From Kuschelorhynchus macadamiae (taxonomy: Eukaryota; Arthropoda; Insecta; Coleoptera; Curculionidae), in the NCBI GenBank assembly GCA_030620095.1, contig JAUTXW010000205.1, forward strand, positions 1,240,001 to 1,304,000: a stretch of DNA of 64,000 nucleotides, written 5' to 3'. Position numbers and translations under genes: made by a program. This document shows, piece by piece, positions 11,369 through 23,519 of the stretch; position 1 is the stretch's first letter; each line of letters opens with the position of its first letter. Below the pieces are notes generated by a model. It saw only the letters and a program-made list of their open reading frames with translations. It had not been told where the DNA came from and did no database searches.

Positions 11369-13042
11369 ATGTCGAGTCAAACGCGCCGAAGTGGCAACAT
11401 TTCTCCTGACAAATTCTGTTATATTTGTGGAGAATTTCTGGTGAAATCACAAGCTAGGCTATTTTCCGAAAATGTAAAAAAGCCTTCTTTAAATATTTTG
11501 GTGTGATAATTGGGGATCAAGATAAGTGGTGGGCTCCCCATGTGTGCTGTGTTAGTTGTAGTGTATCATTGGTGCAGTGGATGAAGGGAAAGAGAAAAAG
11601 TATGCCTTTTGCAGTTCCAATAGTATGACGAGAACCCACCAATCATTCTGACGATTGTTATTTTTGCCTGACAAATACTGAAGGTTATTCCAAAAAGGGA
11701 AACCACAATATAGAATATCCAAATTTGCAATCTGCCATACGACCTGTTCCTCATAATGCAAATTTACCAGTGCCGATTGCACCTTTAAATTGGCAAGCTA
11801 TTGATATGGGAGATAATGGAGATAACGCATCATCAGGCAGCTCAGAAGAACAGTGCACCGATCCCACTTTTACCACAGGTCCAAGTTCCGGCGAGCCACA
11901 TTTGATTGTTCAAAGTGAATTAAATGATTTACACACTGTGATTTGGGGTTATCCAAGCAACAATCAGAACTTCTGGGTTCCCATCTTAAGGAATGGAACC
12001 TATTGGCCAAAGAAACAAAAATTACGAATTTCAGAAAAAGAAATGATATGTTTTCTGAATTCTACAGTATGGAAAATTCGTTGTGCGCGTGTACTGATAT
12101 AGACAGTTTAAGGCGGGAACTTGATATTGAACATTCTCCCCGTGAGTGGCGCTTATTCATACTCATCTAAATATAGCTTAAACGCTGTGTTATTGCATAA
12201 TGGAAATTTAAGACCCTCTAAAGCAGTTGCCCATTCAGTTGCAATAAAAGAAAATTATAAAAATATGCGCACGATTTTGGATAAAATAAACTACAATAGG
12301 TATAAATGGCAGATATGTGGGAACTTAAAAGTTATAGCGATTTTAGTGGGACTTCAGGGGGATTTACAAAATATTGCTGTTTTCTTTGTTTATGGGACAG
12401 TCGTGCAATAAATCAGTATTATGTAACAAAAATTGGCCAGAAAGAAGCGAATTTCAACCGGGATCTCAAAATGTTAAATTAATACCTCTTGTTGATCCCA
12501 AAAATGTCCTTTTGCCTCCTCTTCACATTAAACTTGGGCTGATGAAAAACTTTGTGAAGGCTTTGAATAAAGATGGTGATGGATTTCAATAACTAAGACA
12601 AGTCTTTCCCCAGTTAAGTGATGCCAAATTAAAAGAAGGCATTTTTATTGGGCCACAAATCAGAAAATTGCTGGACGATGTCAATTTTACGGAAAGGCTT
12701 ACCAGGCAGGAGCTCAGAGCATAGAATTCATTTGTTAATGTAGTAAGAGGATTTTTAAGCAACAATATGGATGAAAATTATGAACAATTAGTTAGTGAAC
12801 TCTTAGATGCCTATAAAGCGCTTGTTGCCAGAACGTTATTAAAAATTTACTTCCTCCATTCCCATCTGTCATTTTTTCCTAAAAACTTGGGAGCTGTTAG
12901 TGACGAGCAGGATGAGAGATTTCAGCAAGATGTCAGAACAATGGAAATTCGATACTAAGGACGATGGGATCCAGCCATGATGGGTGACTACTGTTGGTTT
13001 TTGAAGAAAGAAGATAGGACACCTCATAAACGGAAAAAATAA
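11369..13042 (+). pseudogene. Broken copy of a multi-copy arthropod zinc-finger protein family
   Basis: Starting at the ATG at 11369 (MSSQTRRSG), the frame enters a Cys-rich N-terminal finger (FCYICGEF, then HVCCVSCSVSL after a frame change). It continues through SMPFAVPIV, a C-x2-C pair in DCYFCLT, and SAIRPVPH near 11725-11755. Later segments are KLGLMKNFVKALNKDGDG (12526 onward), GIFIGPQIRKLLDD, and a C-terminal block with HFLHSHL-like and AVSDEQDERFQQD segments, ending DYCWFLKKE and TAA at 13042. These blocks occur together in a protein family I know only as repetitive uncharacterised arthropod proteins. At least five frameshifts and stops (for example TAG at 12723 in place of a Trp codon) kill it. 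No TIRs were found around it. Confidence 0.7.
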
Positions 13043-13391
13043 AGTTTAATTAGTGTTTTAAGTTAATATTTTTCTCGTTTGCTTTTCTCTTAGATGTATA
13101 GTATGTTTCATAGGCGAAAACTGTAAACATAGTCAATAAACAGGGTTAAGAATTTTCTGAAAAATTAAACCTTTTTAGTGAATACGGTGGATAATGTTTT
13201 ACTGCTTGTTAACTGGAGCATTCAATTGTGACCAAAATGCTCTACACTGTTTAAAGAAAAATTAGCAATTCTCCGAATGTTAGTTCAATGGCCAGTCTTA
13301 CTACAAAGTTTTAAAGCTTTCTGTAAAGTATTCTGATCACACTTGACTGTTCCAGTTAAGGGACAGTGGTAGCCCTGTTTTTCGTTGACAT
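13043..13391. other. Spacer with no gene seen
   Basis: AT-rich DNA between the zinc-finger pseudogene and the next dispersed repeat. The two segments GAACTGGAGCATTCAATTG-like at about 13220 and ACTTGACTGTTCCAGTTAAG-like at about 13350 look like weak inverted partners, but no clear element is visible. Confidence 0.3.
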
Positions 13392-13700
13392 TATGTTTTT
13401 ATTTCCCTCGTAAAAGGGAAGTATTGCAGTTGTGAAAAAAAAAATCACTCTTCCAGGTTTTTTACAGATCTTCAGGTTTTAGAGTCCCTAGATGCCAATA
13501 AACATGTTTTCTCAATTTCGTCGGTTTATCTATACGCGGCATAGCTCAAAAACTACTTATCCGATTGACTAAATTTGGTAAAAATTCAAGGCTCATAAGG
13601 TGATGAACCGGTTGCATTTTGGTAAAAATCCAATATGGTAAAACAAAATGGCGGATTAGTGAAATGTTAAACAAATATTGCCGAAAAAACTAAACACTAA
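13392..13700 (-). repeat. Dispersed repeat, GAGGGAAGT family, inverted copy
   Basis: Begins TTTCCCTCGTAAAAGGGAAG and continues through the CTAGATGCCAATAAACATG-like, CGGTTTATC, GGCATAGCTCAAAAACTAC and AAAATGGCGG landmarks of the family, in minus orientation. It abuts the 3' end of the LINE that follows. Confidence 0.75.
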
Positions 13701-14909
13701 ATTACATTTTAAAAATTTATATTTATTTCTTAAAAAACACCCATATTTTACGTAAGCATAACGAAACAGAGAAATGGGTGAATTTATTTAATAAAAGGCA
13801 AAAAAAATGTCAGTCGACAGGCTGGCCAAATTTAGATGGAATTAAAGCAACTATAACTGTTCAAAAAATTATGATAATATTGAAATCCTAGGTTTTTTTC
13901 AAATTTCAATTTTTGTAAAATTTCAATACCTGATAAACAAATATACAAAATTTTTAATTCCGGCAACAGTTAAAATTTTATATTTCTTAAAATATTCTTG
14001 GCAAGAGTCTCTGTAAGAAGTTCGAATAATATAATAATATAATTCGAATTGCATACTTCTGCGATAAAAACACTCTAGACGACTGTGTATGTTCGCATAA
14101 TATATCGATAAAAGAACAATTTGACTGCAGTAATTAGATAAAGCTTTTAGTGCATAGCAATTCTGCCTTAAGTTAACTGAAAGGTTTTCAATGAGATCCA
14201 GCCATCGTAATGTAATGTCAATTTGCAAATTGTGCAAGTGGTTTTGCTTAGTGTTTGAAAACACACCAAACTTAATTTTGTTTTCGCTAAGATTTAGACA
14301 GTGACGCGTTTTTTATAAACCATCTCAGCAGTAGTTTTAAGTGAATGATCATCATTCCTTACAACAACAATATTGGTATCATGGGCATATAATACAACTG
14401 TTACACCTGATGAAGTTTGCTCCAAATCAGAAATCAAATCATTAGATTAAATTAGGTAGAGCAATAACCCAAGAACTGAGCCCTGGGGCTCTCCTTTCTC
14501 TATTAGTAAAGAATTGCTTTTAGCCCCGTTAACTAGAACATACGTTGCATACGTCTGTTCAGGTAAGACCTCAGCAGCTCCCCTGTCTGTCCTCTAACCA
14601 CATATCTTTCTAGTTTGTACAAAAGAATGTTGTTCTTAACCATGTTAAACGCACGAGAAGAATCCACAAACAGGCCTGACACATAGAGATTCTTATCAAC
14701 AGTATTAAATATTGTCATTTTAAATTCACATAGAGCACTTTCAGTAGGTTATTTTTATTTATAAATTTTAATAACTGATTTTCATTAATTATTTCAAAAA
14801 GTTTGGATATACTAGATAACAGGCTATAATTTGGTCCTAACACTGGAACCTGTGGTGGAAGATAGATCAAAATACAAGAGTTCTAACCACACTACACCTA
14901 CAACTTGTT

Positions 14910-14956
14910 ACGTTCTGGACGCGCGTTTCGCTAACCAAGTTAGCATCATCAGCAGA
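14910..14956 (-). ncRNA. Hammerhead ribozyme candidate, family 1, minus copy
   Basis: On the minus strand CTGATGA (14952-14946) is followed by one extra T, the stem GCTAAC-TTG-GTTAGC, then GAAA, then the self-complementary octamer ACGCGCGT as stem III, then C as the cleavage nucleotide, and CAGAACG as the 3' stem I side. It is identical in core to the plus-strand copy 40 bp away. Confidence 0.7.
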
Positions 14957-14991
14957 TGATATAAACTGATGATATAAAACAGTTTATATCA

Positions 14992-15035
14992 TCTGCTGAT
15001 GATGCTAACTTGGTTAGCGAAACGCGCGTCCAGAA
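14992..15035 (+). ncRNA. Hammerhead ribozyme candidate, family 1, plus copy
   Basis: CTGATGA is at 14996-15002. One extra T follows, then stem II GCTAAC/GTTAGC (6 bp, TTG loop), GAAA at 15019-15022, and the stem III octamer ACGCGCGT at 15022-15029. The cleavage C is at 15030. Stem I pairs TCTG before the core with CAGA after the cleavage site. The self-complementary stem III with almost no loop implies pairing between two molecules, as in the dimer-acting hammerheads known from Penelope-like elements. The extra base before stem II departs from the textbook core, so activity is inferred, not shown. Confidence 0.72.
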
Positions 15036-16860
15036 CGTAACAAGTTGTGGTGTAGTGTGGTTAGAACTCTTCTATTTTGAGGCTATAATTTGAATAGTCA
15101 GTTTTATCCCCGTTTTTATAAAGAGGTATGACAGTGGTCAACTTTAAATATTCCGGGAAAATAGCGAACTCAACAGAATATTTATAAGATAAGTTGCACT
15201 TTAGGCAAAACAAATTTACATTTTTTTAGCGAATTATTGGATCCACCATCATGCCCTGAAGCATTAGAATTCTTGAGATTAGCGATAAAATTTAAAATAT
15301 TATTTTCACATACAGGTAATAAAAATAGGGTACTGTTACAATGGCACACATCTGCCCACAAACGCAGTATCAATATTATTGCTTATTGGTAAATTAGTAA
15401 CGCTAAAATTAAAATTATCTGCCATCACATTCCATGGAACCAATTCGCGTTTATTAGCAATCCTAATTTCATATTTGGATTGATCTTTTTTTTGAAAGGT
15501 CTTAATCAATTGCCACATAGCTTTTGATTTATTGTTTGAATTTTGAATATGATTGTCACTTTGTTGTACATAAAATAGTTTTAATTTTTGTTTATAAATA
15601 TTATTAAGAAGTTTGGCAATATACTTATATTTTTTATCTTGTTTTGACAAATCGGTATACAGTGTCACTTTATCTTTTAGGCGAAGTAGCTCCGGTGTTA
15701 AACTAATATTTTCTGAGCTCCTTTTTTTGCTGGAAATTTTTATATTTTCTAGAGGAAAGCACAATCCATAATAATAAAATAACTGTCTAGAAAAGGCCTC
15801 AAATTTGGACAGTCTGGAGAGTAAACATCATAAACTCTATAAAGTTATTTATATTTTTCTGCTTTAAAATCAATTTCCCAAAATTGTGAGAAATGATCCG
15901 ACAAGCTCAAATTTACAACGGAAGCAACAAATGGCTTATCGATATTGATTAAAAAATTATCAATACAAGTGCTGGAACTTAAAGTCACTCTAGTAGGTGG
16001 TAGAAGAGTGGGTTCTAAATCAAAAGTTGATATTAAGTCCCTGAAAATCGACCGCGATGCACTTTGTTCTAAAAAATGACAGTTGAAATCTCCCCCAATA
16101 ATCAAAGTACAGTAAGGATCAAAAAATATTGAAAGGAAACCACTTAAAAGTTTCCGGAAAAGGTTAAAATCTTCACCAGGTAGTTTATACATAACCGACA
16201 CTTTTAAGTTGAAAGAACTGACGCTTAAACAAGCACACTTAAAAATACCTTCCATGCAAAACTCTGCAACATCATGAACCGTAATATTAAACACAAATCC
16301 GAGATTTTTAAAAATGGCAGCACCTCCATGATTCATGGAAGTTCGATAAAAGTAGGAATAAAGGCTATATTAATTTAAAATAAATTGATTTAATTGCTCA
16401 TCTGTTGCCAGTATTTAGTAACCAACAAAAGGTCACACGGCTTATCTTGTAGTTTATCAGTCTGTGAAAGAACTTTATTGGACAAACATTGTATGTTTTG
16501 ATGGCAGAATTTTACAGACCCGGACCCGAGTACAGATCTTTGTTTAACAGATTTATTGTGACATTCACTATTTAAGACAATATTAGTTAATATTATCTCC
16601 TGAATCTATTCCAGTTCGCATTGGGATAGGCGCGGATATAAAAAAGAATGTTCATCAGGCGTAACATCAGCGTAAATATTAACTACATTAGAAATCACGT
16701 CACTAATATTTCTGCTTATGTCCAATTCAATGGACACTCAATCCACACTACTGTCAACTAAGTGAACTATTTCTAGGTTAGCATTATTACAGTTATAATG
16801 ACTAGTATTTAACGTGACTAGATTTAAACCGACCAATTGCATAATCGTAATCATATTTCA

Positions 16861-17779
16861 AATAAAACAGAACAGTTAATTATTAATGTAGATGATAATA
16901 ATAGCGATAGTGATATTGATTTCAATAGTAAGTAATGAGTAAACAGTAATAAATAAAATTATTTATATACTAGTAATACCATATTTTGATTTCATTTCAA
17001 ACAGTTAAATACTAGTATGAGTCAGGTGGTCAGTTCCTTATATATCTGAATATACTATACTTATTATATTATACCAAGGGCATAACAATTTCCCTTTAGT
17101 GTACTAATCGTTATATTTATTCAACGCGCTGATGCTCCTCAATATAGTTTTGCTATATGCTTTAATGTATCTGTATTCTCTATCCCATCTATTACACATA
17201 ATGACCCATTATTCATAAACGGAAAGCATACTTAATCATAATAAACTTATTTTTATTTAGATCGAAACCATTTGGCAAACGTACTATTAATTGCAGTCAG
17301 ATGACAATACATTACCTCCATCAGTGAGTCAGCATTGGTCAGGTTTACCTGAGTGTGACAAATTTAGTTTTAGTGCGGACTAGGACATACTCTGTAGATT
17401 GTTTTCTGCTCGACAGCCTTTCATAATGCTTGATTTATGACATATATCATTTATAGGGTGTCCTAGTAACACATTCGTAAACTCGAAAGCAATAAATGTT
17501 ATTGCAATACGGTTTTCATCAAATAGATATGCCCAAAGTTTCTTCCTGACAATGTTGCCAGATTTTCTCATTTTTATTAGAACCGAGGGATAAAATGATG
17601 TTTTATTTTGAACGAAACACGTTACATATTCTTATGCCCTTCGATAGTCTGATACGTCTCCTTTTTAAAAATTCATAGTTAAAATATGTTAATTTTACAT
17701 TTTTAAATTTTGAAATTAATTTGTAACACGCTTTCTTTGAACCAATTGCATACCAACGCAACGAGCGAATTATAAATAT
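16861..17779. other. Non-coding stretch with one solo mariner-TIR-like piece
   Basis: No gene is supported. Around 17453 the sequence TATAGGGTGTCCTAGTAAC begins a run to about 17575 that resembles one terminal repeat of the CAGGGTGTYC mariner group, with no partner end or transposase next to it. Confidence 0.4.
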
Positions 17780-18130
17780 ACATATGAGTGATAGGGGTGA
17801 GCGATATTAGATTTCACCAATCGACAGTCGATAGCAAGTCACCTAAATTTTAATTAACGATAGATATTTAGACCTATCGATAACTATTATTACCTCTCAA
17901 GTTTGTTGATATATATCGAAGTTGTTGACACATCTCGATAGTTATCGACCCAGGGCGGTAAATTAATTACACGTAAATCAGAGAGAAAAATACTCTGCGT
18001 TTTTCAAAGATATGTAACCCAGTTACTAATTATCGATAGATATCGGAAACTATCGAAAGGTATCAGATAACTATCGAATTAACGGATAGATCTCGAATTA
18101 CTGGATAACTTTCCATATATCGACCTCTTT
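17780..18130. repeat. Cluster of CGATA / TATCGATA motifs
   Basis: About fourteen CGATA or TATCG pentamers fall in 350 bp, several in the palindrome TATCGATA (for example CTATCGATAAC near 17875 and ATTATCGATAGATATCGG near 18030). In Drosophila CGATA clusters bind BEAF-32 and TATCGATA binds DREF; whether this applies here is inference. It could equally be a decayed simple or transposon-derived repeat. Confidence 0.5.
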
Positions 18131-18159
18131 TAAGTTATTCCCAAAGAGCAAAGTCTGCT

Positions 18160-18550
18160 GGGCACAGTTTTCTTAGGTCTAAATAGTGTCAACACTTGTT
18201 CTTGGAATCGTGCCCTATTTGACACCGTGTCTAATTTTAAAAAATGTGTAGACACAATATCAACTCAATTTTGTTAAATAAGAGTGTGTGCGGTAATTTT
18301 TTAGACACCATATACCTAGAATGTTCCCATATTGTGCTAGTTTGGACACAGCAACAAAATTCGGGTACAATGGTGTCGACACTTTTCCAACACGTGTCTA
18401 TATTTTGTTGAAATGTGTTGAATAGACACATTTAGACGCATAATTTTCTTTATGTTTCGGGAATGTGTTGGATGGGAACATTTTAGGTCTCATATGGACT
18501 AATTTCATACACCTAGTTTCCAAAACGTGTTAGTTTACCTTAAACTGCCC
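18160..18550. repeat. GTGTC/GACAC-rich tract
   Basis: Short GTGTC or GACAC words recur on both strands (GTGTCAACAC, GACACCGTGTC, GTGTAGACAC, GGTGTCGACAC, AATAGACACATT). Similar tracts flank MLE-2 at 21935-22040 and 23520-24110. It looks like a dispersed, internally palindromic repeat of unknown class. Confidence 0.5.
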
Positions 18551-19319
18551 ATTAAATAAAGTTGTTTCTTTAACCATAATTTGAAAATAAATGCCAAAAA
18601 ATAGAAGAAGTATCACGCCAAAAGTGTACAACACAACTTATTACCGTTCATATTATGTCAGAAGTATTAATAAATGAAGGGAAGGAAAAACCTGTTTTCA
18701 GGGATGAAGATGAGGCTGCAGCATTCGATCCGTGTGTCAGTAAAACATCAATAAGAATGTACGGTTGGATTATATTACTGAAAATATATTTTTTAAACCA
18801 TAAGTGTCGTTTATAGAGAAACTGAAAATATAAAAAACACATAAAATTACGCATCGCGTGTTAAATGAGCTGCTCAACTCAACAAAAAAAAATCGAGTGG
18901 TAGTTATTGAAAAGTAGATACTGTACCAATGGGAGTAGGTACAATGGTCTAGAAACATGTTTAATGCACCGTTTTAATAGTTTGGATAAGCCAATAAAGT
19001 GAACATTAAGTTTTAACATCGATGGTATAATATTGCTTATAACGATGGCAGCAGGCGCAAAAGCAAAAATGAGAATTTCGAATTAGAAAATCCTTGTAGT
19101 ATTTATATTACATAAGAAATAATACAATACATGCTTAAAGGTGTGGCGAGATCTAGCTTAGGGCTACTCTATATCTAACCACACAAACCACAAATTGTAG
19201 TAAAAGTGTATAAATAAATACAGTTGAACTTAATGTATCAAAATATAAATATCACACATCATAATATATAAAATTAGAGAATTGACAAAGAAGATACTGA
19301 TTCGGGTTGAGCAATATTA
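18551..19319. other. AT-rich spacer, no gene seen
   Basis: No supported gene or recognisable repeat. Its 3' part runs into the A/T-rich 3' tail region of the next LINE. Confidence 0.4.
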
Positions 19320-21770
19320 ATGAAAAAATAAATAAATAAGTAAAAATAAATTCAACAAATTAAATTTTTGTATAGCTTGAGGACAGTTTGACAGCTTTCC
19401 GAAACGTGACATCTTCTAGTTAGAATTTGAGTTTATTGAACAATGCATTCTAGTTCAAAATACTTAATAAATAATTAACAAGAGTAAGAATCACTCAGTC
19501 AGGCATTTTGTAGTTTCTGTAAACTTAACTTTTCCTTTTGAGCTAGGGCTGTCCAAAAGAGAATATTTTCGTAAGATCTAAGAGATAGGACAAAAGTGTC
19601 AGTTAATTTGCGTATACAAAACCTTCAGTTTGTAGTAACCCTTTTGTAAAATGCTAGAAATATGATTTTCAAAATTAAGTTGGTTATCCAGAAGAATACC
19701 CACGTTTTTTTCGCTAGTGGGTGGTTGTAAAATATTTTCATCAATGGTTAGAATAAAATCAAAATTCTGCACCTTGGGCATTCCAAAAAGTAATAATTTT
19801 GATTTAGTTCCATTAAGAACCAGCTTGTGAAGGCGAGACAACAACAATCGCGTCTAGGTCCGCATTGATGTCCCTTATAGCATTCAATATTTCACCCTGT
19901 AAAAACGAGTGGTAAAGTTGAACATCATCTGCATACTGATGCGACCTGCAAGTCTTCGAAAACTGTCCCAATATGCTGCCTTGGGAACACCTTGGCTCGT
20001 ATGCATATATTTCGAAAAAGTAGATTTCAACCGCACTCTCTGCATTCTATCAATTAAATAATCATGCAGCAGATTTATAGTTGATTCATCTAAGCCAAAA
20101 TATTTTAGTTTCATGAGAAAAAAGAAATGGTCAAGAGTATCAAACGCTTTGCTATAGTCCAGAAGCACTAAAGCAGTAATTTTCCTATTATCCAAAGCTC
20201 GAAAAATATCATCACATACATGTAATAATGCTGTCATGGTACCATGCTGCTTTCTAAACCCCGATTGGGTGCTCGGAATTATCGAGTTAAGTATAAAGAA
20301 ATCATGTAGCTGCTGAAACATGGCTTTTTCCAGTATTTTAGAAAGAGTAGGCAATACACTAATGGGCCGGTAATGAGAAAAGTCGAATGGAGCATTACTT
20401 TTTGGTATAAGTATTATACTTTCTTACTATCCTAATGGAAATTTAGATAATAATAAAGATTTATTTATGATGAAGGTTATGTAGGGTGTTACGTAGGGAA
20501 TCAAGTAAGAAATCATTTTCAGTCCAATGGCGTCAAAGCCAGATGAGGACGATTTAATAATATAAAATATTTTCTCGACTTCCTGTTCACTAACTTCTTT
20601 AAATTTAAATATTTTTTTTATTTTGGGATGTACCTTGTTATTATATTTATTTTTTAATTCATCATTATTCGGAATTGAATTTACTTTAGGAATGCTATCA
20701 ATAAAGTAAGAATTAAAATTATCAGCTGCAGAAGAATTACAAATTATCGTAGGTTTAAAATGTTTAGGGGTTATGTTAAGACTATTCAAGGTTTTCCAAA
20801 ATGATTTTGGATCTACTGTAAACTTGTGACTAAGATAAGCTTTTTTCTCATTTCGCACAGCGTTTGTAACAAGATTTCTAAGTTGTTTATATTCATTAAT
20901 CTAATATTGTCAACAATCCATGGTGCCCGTGTCTTGGTAATTTTTGAAGTTTTAAAGGGAGCATGAATATCAAAAATATTAGTAACATTATTGTCAAAAA
21001 ATTACTATTTCATTAACATCAGTCAAGTTAAATATATCTTGCCAGTTTATTTTAAACATATCATTAAGACAGTCTACAAAAACAAAATTAATCATCATAT
21101 AATGTATAAAAAGACATACGTGGGCGTTTTTTTTCCAACCTTAATTCAGAAACATCATCCATATTGATAACTTGCACATCAGTGGTTAACTCGGGAGCCG
21201 AAGTGACGAGAACATAAATCAATTTAGCTCCCGTCGTTATTTTTACTTAAAATTTTATTAACGGACGAGCACCCCGGACTATCGGTGTCCAACATGTCCG
21301 CGTTCAAGTCTCCAATAAACATAATAAAATCAGAGACAGGTAAAAAATTATTAATGGCATTTCCTAAATCGTCTAAACAGGCACCCAGATTAACAGATGG
21401 TACAGTGATCCAAAACAAATAACTTTTCCGTTAATTTTAGTGCTGATCCAGAGCTGTTCAAGGGCACTATTTTGAGGTAGCGTGTCTAAGATTTGAAATT
21501 TTAAAGAGTTATTGATATAGAAATCCACACCACCACCGCGCCCGTCTTTATCTTTACGAATAATATTATAGTTAGTAATGTTAATGCCGCTATGATCTAT
21601 TGACTTGCTTAACCAAGTTTCAGATAGCCCAATTAAATCGTATTTTTCAGCTGCCATAAATTCACAAAAGCTGTCAAACTGTGAACAAAGGGAACGTATA
21701 TTAAAATATGAAAAATGAAAATTTCCATTACATGCTACAAGCATATGCAAATGTTAGAAACTAAAGCGCA
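19320..21770 (-). pseudogene. Jockey/CR1-like LINE ORF2 (LINE-2)
   Basis: Minus-strand order: endonuclease N-terminus (FSYFNIRSLCSQFDSF, LIGLSETWL, RGGGVDFYIN) at 21750-21373, and its continuation with FIMFIGDLNADMLD at 21418-21224. The pre-RT region is at 20858-20427 (KSSSSGFDAIGLKM). The RT palm is at 20354-19890, with STQSGFRKQHGT, LVLLDYSKAFDTLDH and SQGVP; after a frame change come QGSILG and the catalytic QYADDVQLY at about 19940-19920. The thumb region with KSKLLLFG is at 19847-19599. The YADD box is intact, but frameshifts and stops break the ORF. No RNase H was seen. The 3' end is set only roughly, at an A-rich tract near 19320. Confidence 0.85.
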
Positions 21771-22040
21771 CTGCGCTAATTAGGAAATAAATAAATAAGG
21801 AAATCTTTATATGTATCATAGATAGGTATACGTATAATACGGAATATTTTTATTTAAGACGCATTTTACGATGATAAACTATAAATAACTAAATACTATA
21901 AATTCCTTAAAATATATAAAAAAAACTCCGAGTACAATAATGTGTCCTAATCGAGCCCAAATTGGAACCGTCGATACGCACAGGGCGTATTTTAGACGCA
22001 ATGTGTCTGAAAAAATAGACCAATTTTAGGCACATTGTGT

Positions 22041-23515
22041 ACCGGGTGATCTCTTATATTTTGCACGCCCCCGTATCTCTGTTATTTATGAAGATAGCAA
22101 AAAAACTTTAATTACAAAAGTTTTAGGGTTTTTACAGAATTTTTATAATAAGATATCAGAAAAGACAATTGAGCATTGTTTACAGTTTTTACAGTTTATT
22201 TTAAAGAATTAGGTCAATAATTGCAAAAATGAAAAAATATTTAATAGGCTTAGATAGACAAAAACGACTTACTTATTGATTTATACTTGACAGTTATCAA
22301 TATACTAGAAATATTAGATGGTAAATCTACAGTATTTTACTAAAATGGTGTGCGTGGAGGCTAAAAAATTGGAAATCCTTGAGATTTATATAAAAAAACC
22401 ATAAAAACACATAGAAATAATCCAAATCGGGAAGAATTTCAAGCTTTAATATTTTTAAAAATATGTAGAATCTGATACATACTACCAAAGCATTGAAGAG
22501 AAGAAAGACAACCGAACGTGTAAATGAAGCAGCGGATTTGCACATACTTTTAAATATTCAAGGTAACTTTATTTAAAAAATCGTTGTAGCTAATTAGTCA
22601 CAGTCCTAAAACTTTTCGAAACTCCAGTTAATTCCATACGAGATGCTATGCGAGACTTAGACAAATCCTAATACAAAATACATAAATACATACATAAAAA
22701 ATATCGTATGTATCCATATAAACATAAATACCATCGACATCAACCCTTAAATGAAAATGACAAAGCAGAGAGAAATGATGGAGAGGCTAGATGAAGACTT
22801 AAATTTAACCAAAAAAATTTGCATTTTTGGGCCGATGCGAATCCTCATAATATTTTGGAAATTAAAAGATGTGGAAAGCGTTCTTTATCTTACTAGTGCG
22901 GCAGACTAGAAAACAAGATTAGTGGTCCTATATTTTACCAAAACCACCTTACACTTCACAGGCGCATCTTATATAGAACTTCTGCATTTAGTTGAAAATC
23001 ATTTAGACGCGTTACCGTTGATCGAGGCTAACTCAATAATTTGGCAACAACATGGTGCTCCCCCGCACAATGTTGCTATAGTAACTGAGTATCTTAATAC
23101 GGATTATCAATTGTATCTATATTATGGCCTCCTAATAGCCATGATTTGACGCCCTTGAATGCCTTCCTTTGGGGAACATTAAAAAATAAAATATATCATT
23201 ACGAATTCTAAATTATATTTTTCCCACCTCATACGTTATTTTATTCGAACCTCTAAATTCTAAATATAATGTTATAAAACTGATGTATTTGTATTATTTT
23301 TGAAGCAACACACAATAACAAATTAGTATACAGGGTGTTCTATAAGAATAAACAACATTTTGGCAAATAAGTCTAATTTTGTATACTCAACTGTTTTTTC
23401 TGATATGATATTATAAACATTTTGTAAAAACCTAAAAACTTTTGTTTTTAAAGTTTTTTGATATCTTCGTAAATAACAGAGATACGGGGGGTGCAAAATA
23501 TAAGAGATCACCAGG
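22041..23515 (+). mobile_element. Mariner-type transposon with long TIRs (MLE-2)
   Basis: Left arm 22041-22180 and right arm about 23390-23515 are inverted copies; both hold TGATCTCTTATATTTTGCAC and CCCGTATCTCTGTTATTTA. The outer ends read TA-CCGGGTGATC and GATCACCAGG-TA, so a TA target duplication is visible. Inside the right arm a second end-like motif TACAGGGTGTTC starts near 23331, so 23331-23517 may be a small separate element or an alternative end. GTGTC-rich tracts flank both sides. Confidence 0.75.
22340..23310 (+). pseudogene. Decayed DUF4817/DDE mariner transposase of MLE-2
   Basis: Plus-strand traces run in order. The N-terminal part has EAKKLEILEIYIK and ERVNEAADLHILLNI. The central part has FWADANPHNILEI. 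The best-preserved block is 22922-23149, with TGASYIELLHLVE, then QQHGAPPHNVAIVTEYL, where the expected catalytic Asp before GAPPH is His. The C-terminal part has KTDVFVLFLKQH. Several frame changes separate the pieces. Family assignment rests on the GAPPH block and its spacing from the YIELL block. Confidence 0.75.
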
Positions 23516-23519
23516 TACA

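Larger units (their letters stand above)
14833..15082. mobile_element. Palindromic ribozyme-bearing insertion (family 1) with 12-bp target duplication
   Basis: The LINE sequence GGCTATAATTTG occurs immediately on both sides (about 14822-14833 and 15081-15092), giving a 12-bp target-site duplication. Removing the insert restores the LINE reading frame region NYS-LLSS. Within the insert the arms 14869-14967 and 14981-15078 are inverted copies differing only by one substitution and one inserted base, with a 13-bp loop. Each arm holds a complete hammerhead-like motif, so both strands carry one. A relative sequence is at 28612-28712. No protein is encoded. Confidence 0.85.
13925..16860 (-). pseudogene. 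Jockey/CR1-like LINE ORF2 (LINE-1)
   Basis: On the minus strand the order is: leader with CHQNIQCLSNKVLSQTDKL and CDLLLVTKYW (about 16510-16400), then an endonuclease/exonuclease/phosphatase domain (MNHGGAAIFKN, GGDFNCHFLE, SLSDHF) at about 16336-15845. A linker follows at 15764-15340, then RT motifs ANLKNSNASGHDGGSNN, LFVDSSRAFNMVKNN (14690-14640) and GEPQGSVLGLLLYLI. The catalytic Y-x-D-D box reads YAHD at 14389-14378 (Asp to His). The C-terminal part ends near 13925. No RNase H domain was seen. Multiple frameshifts are present, and a 250-bp palindromic insertion splits the RT domain at 14833-15082. It lies inside the intron of the glycine-rich gene, in the same orientation. Confidence 0.85.

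Noticed and set aside
19385..19425. TTGAGGA...CGAAACG order near the LINE-2 3' end
   Set aside because: Stem II is poorly paired and the segment lies in LINE-2 sequence; not a convincing ribozyme.
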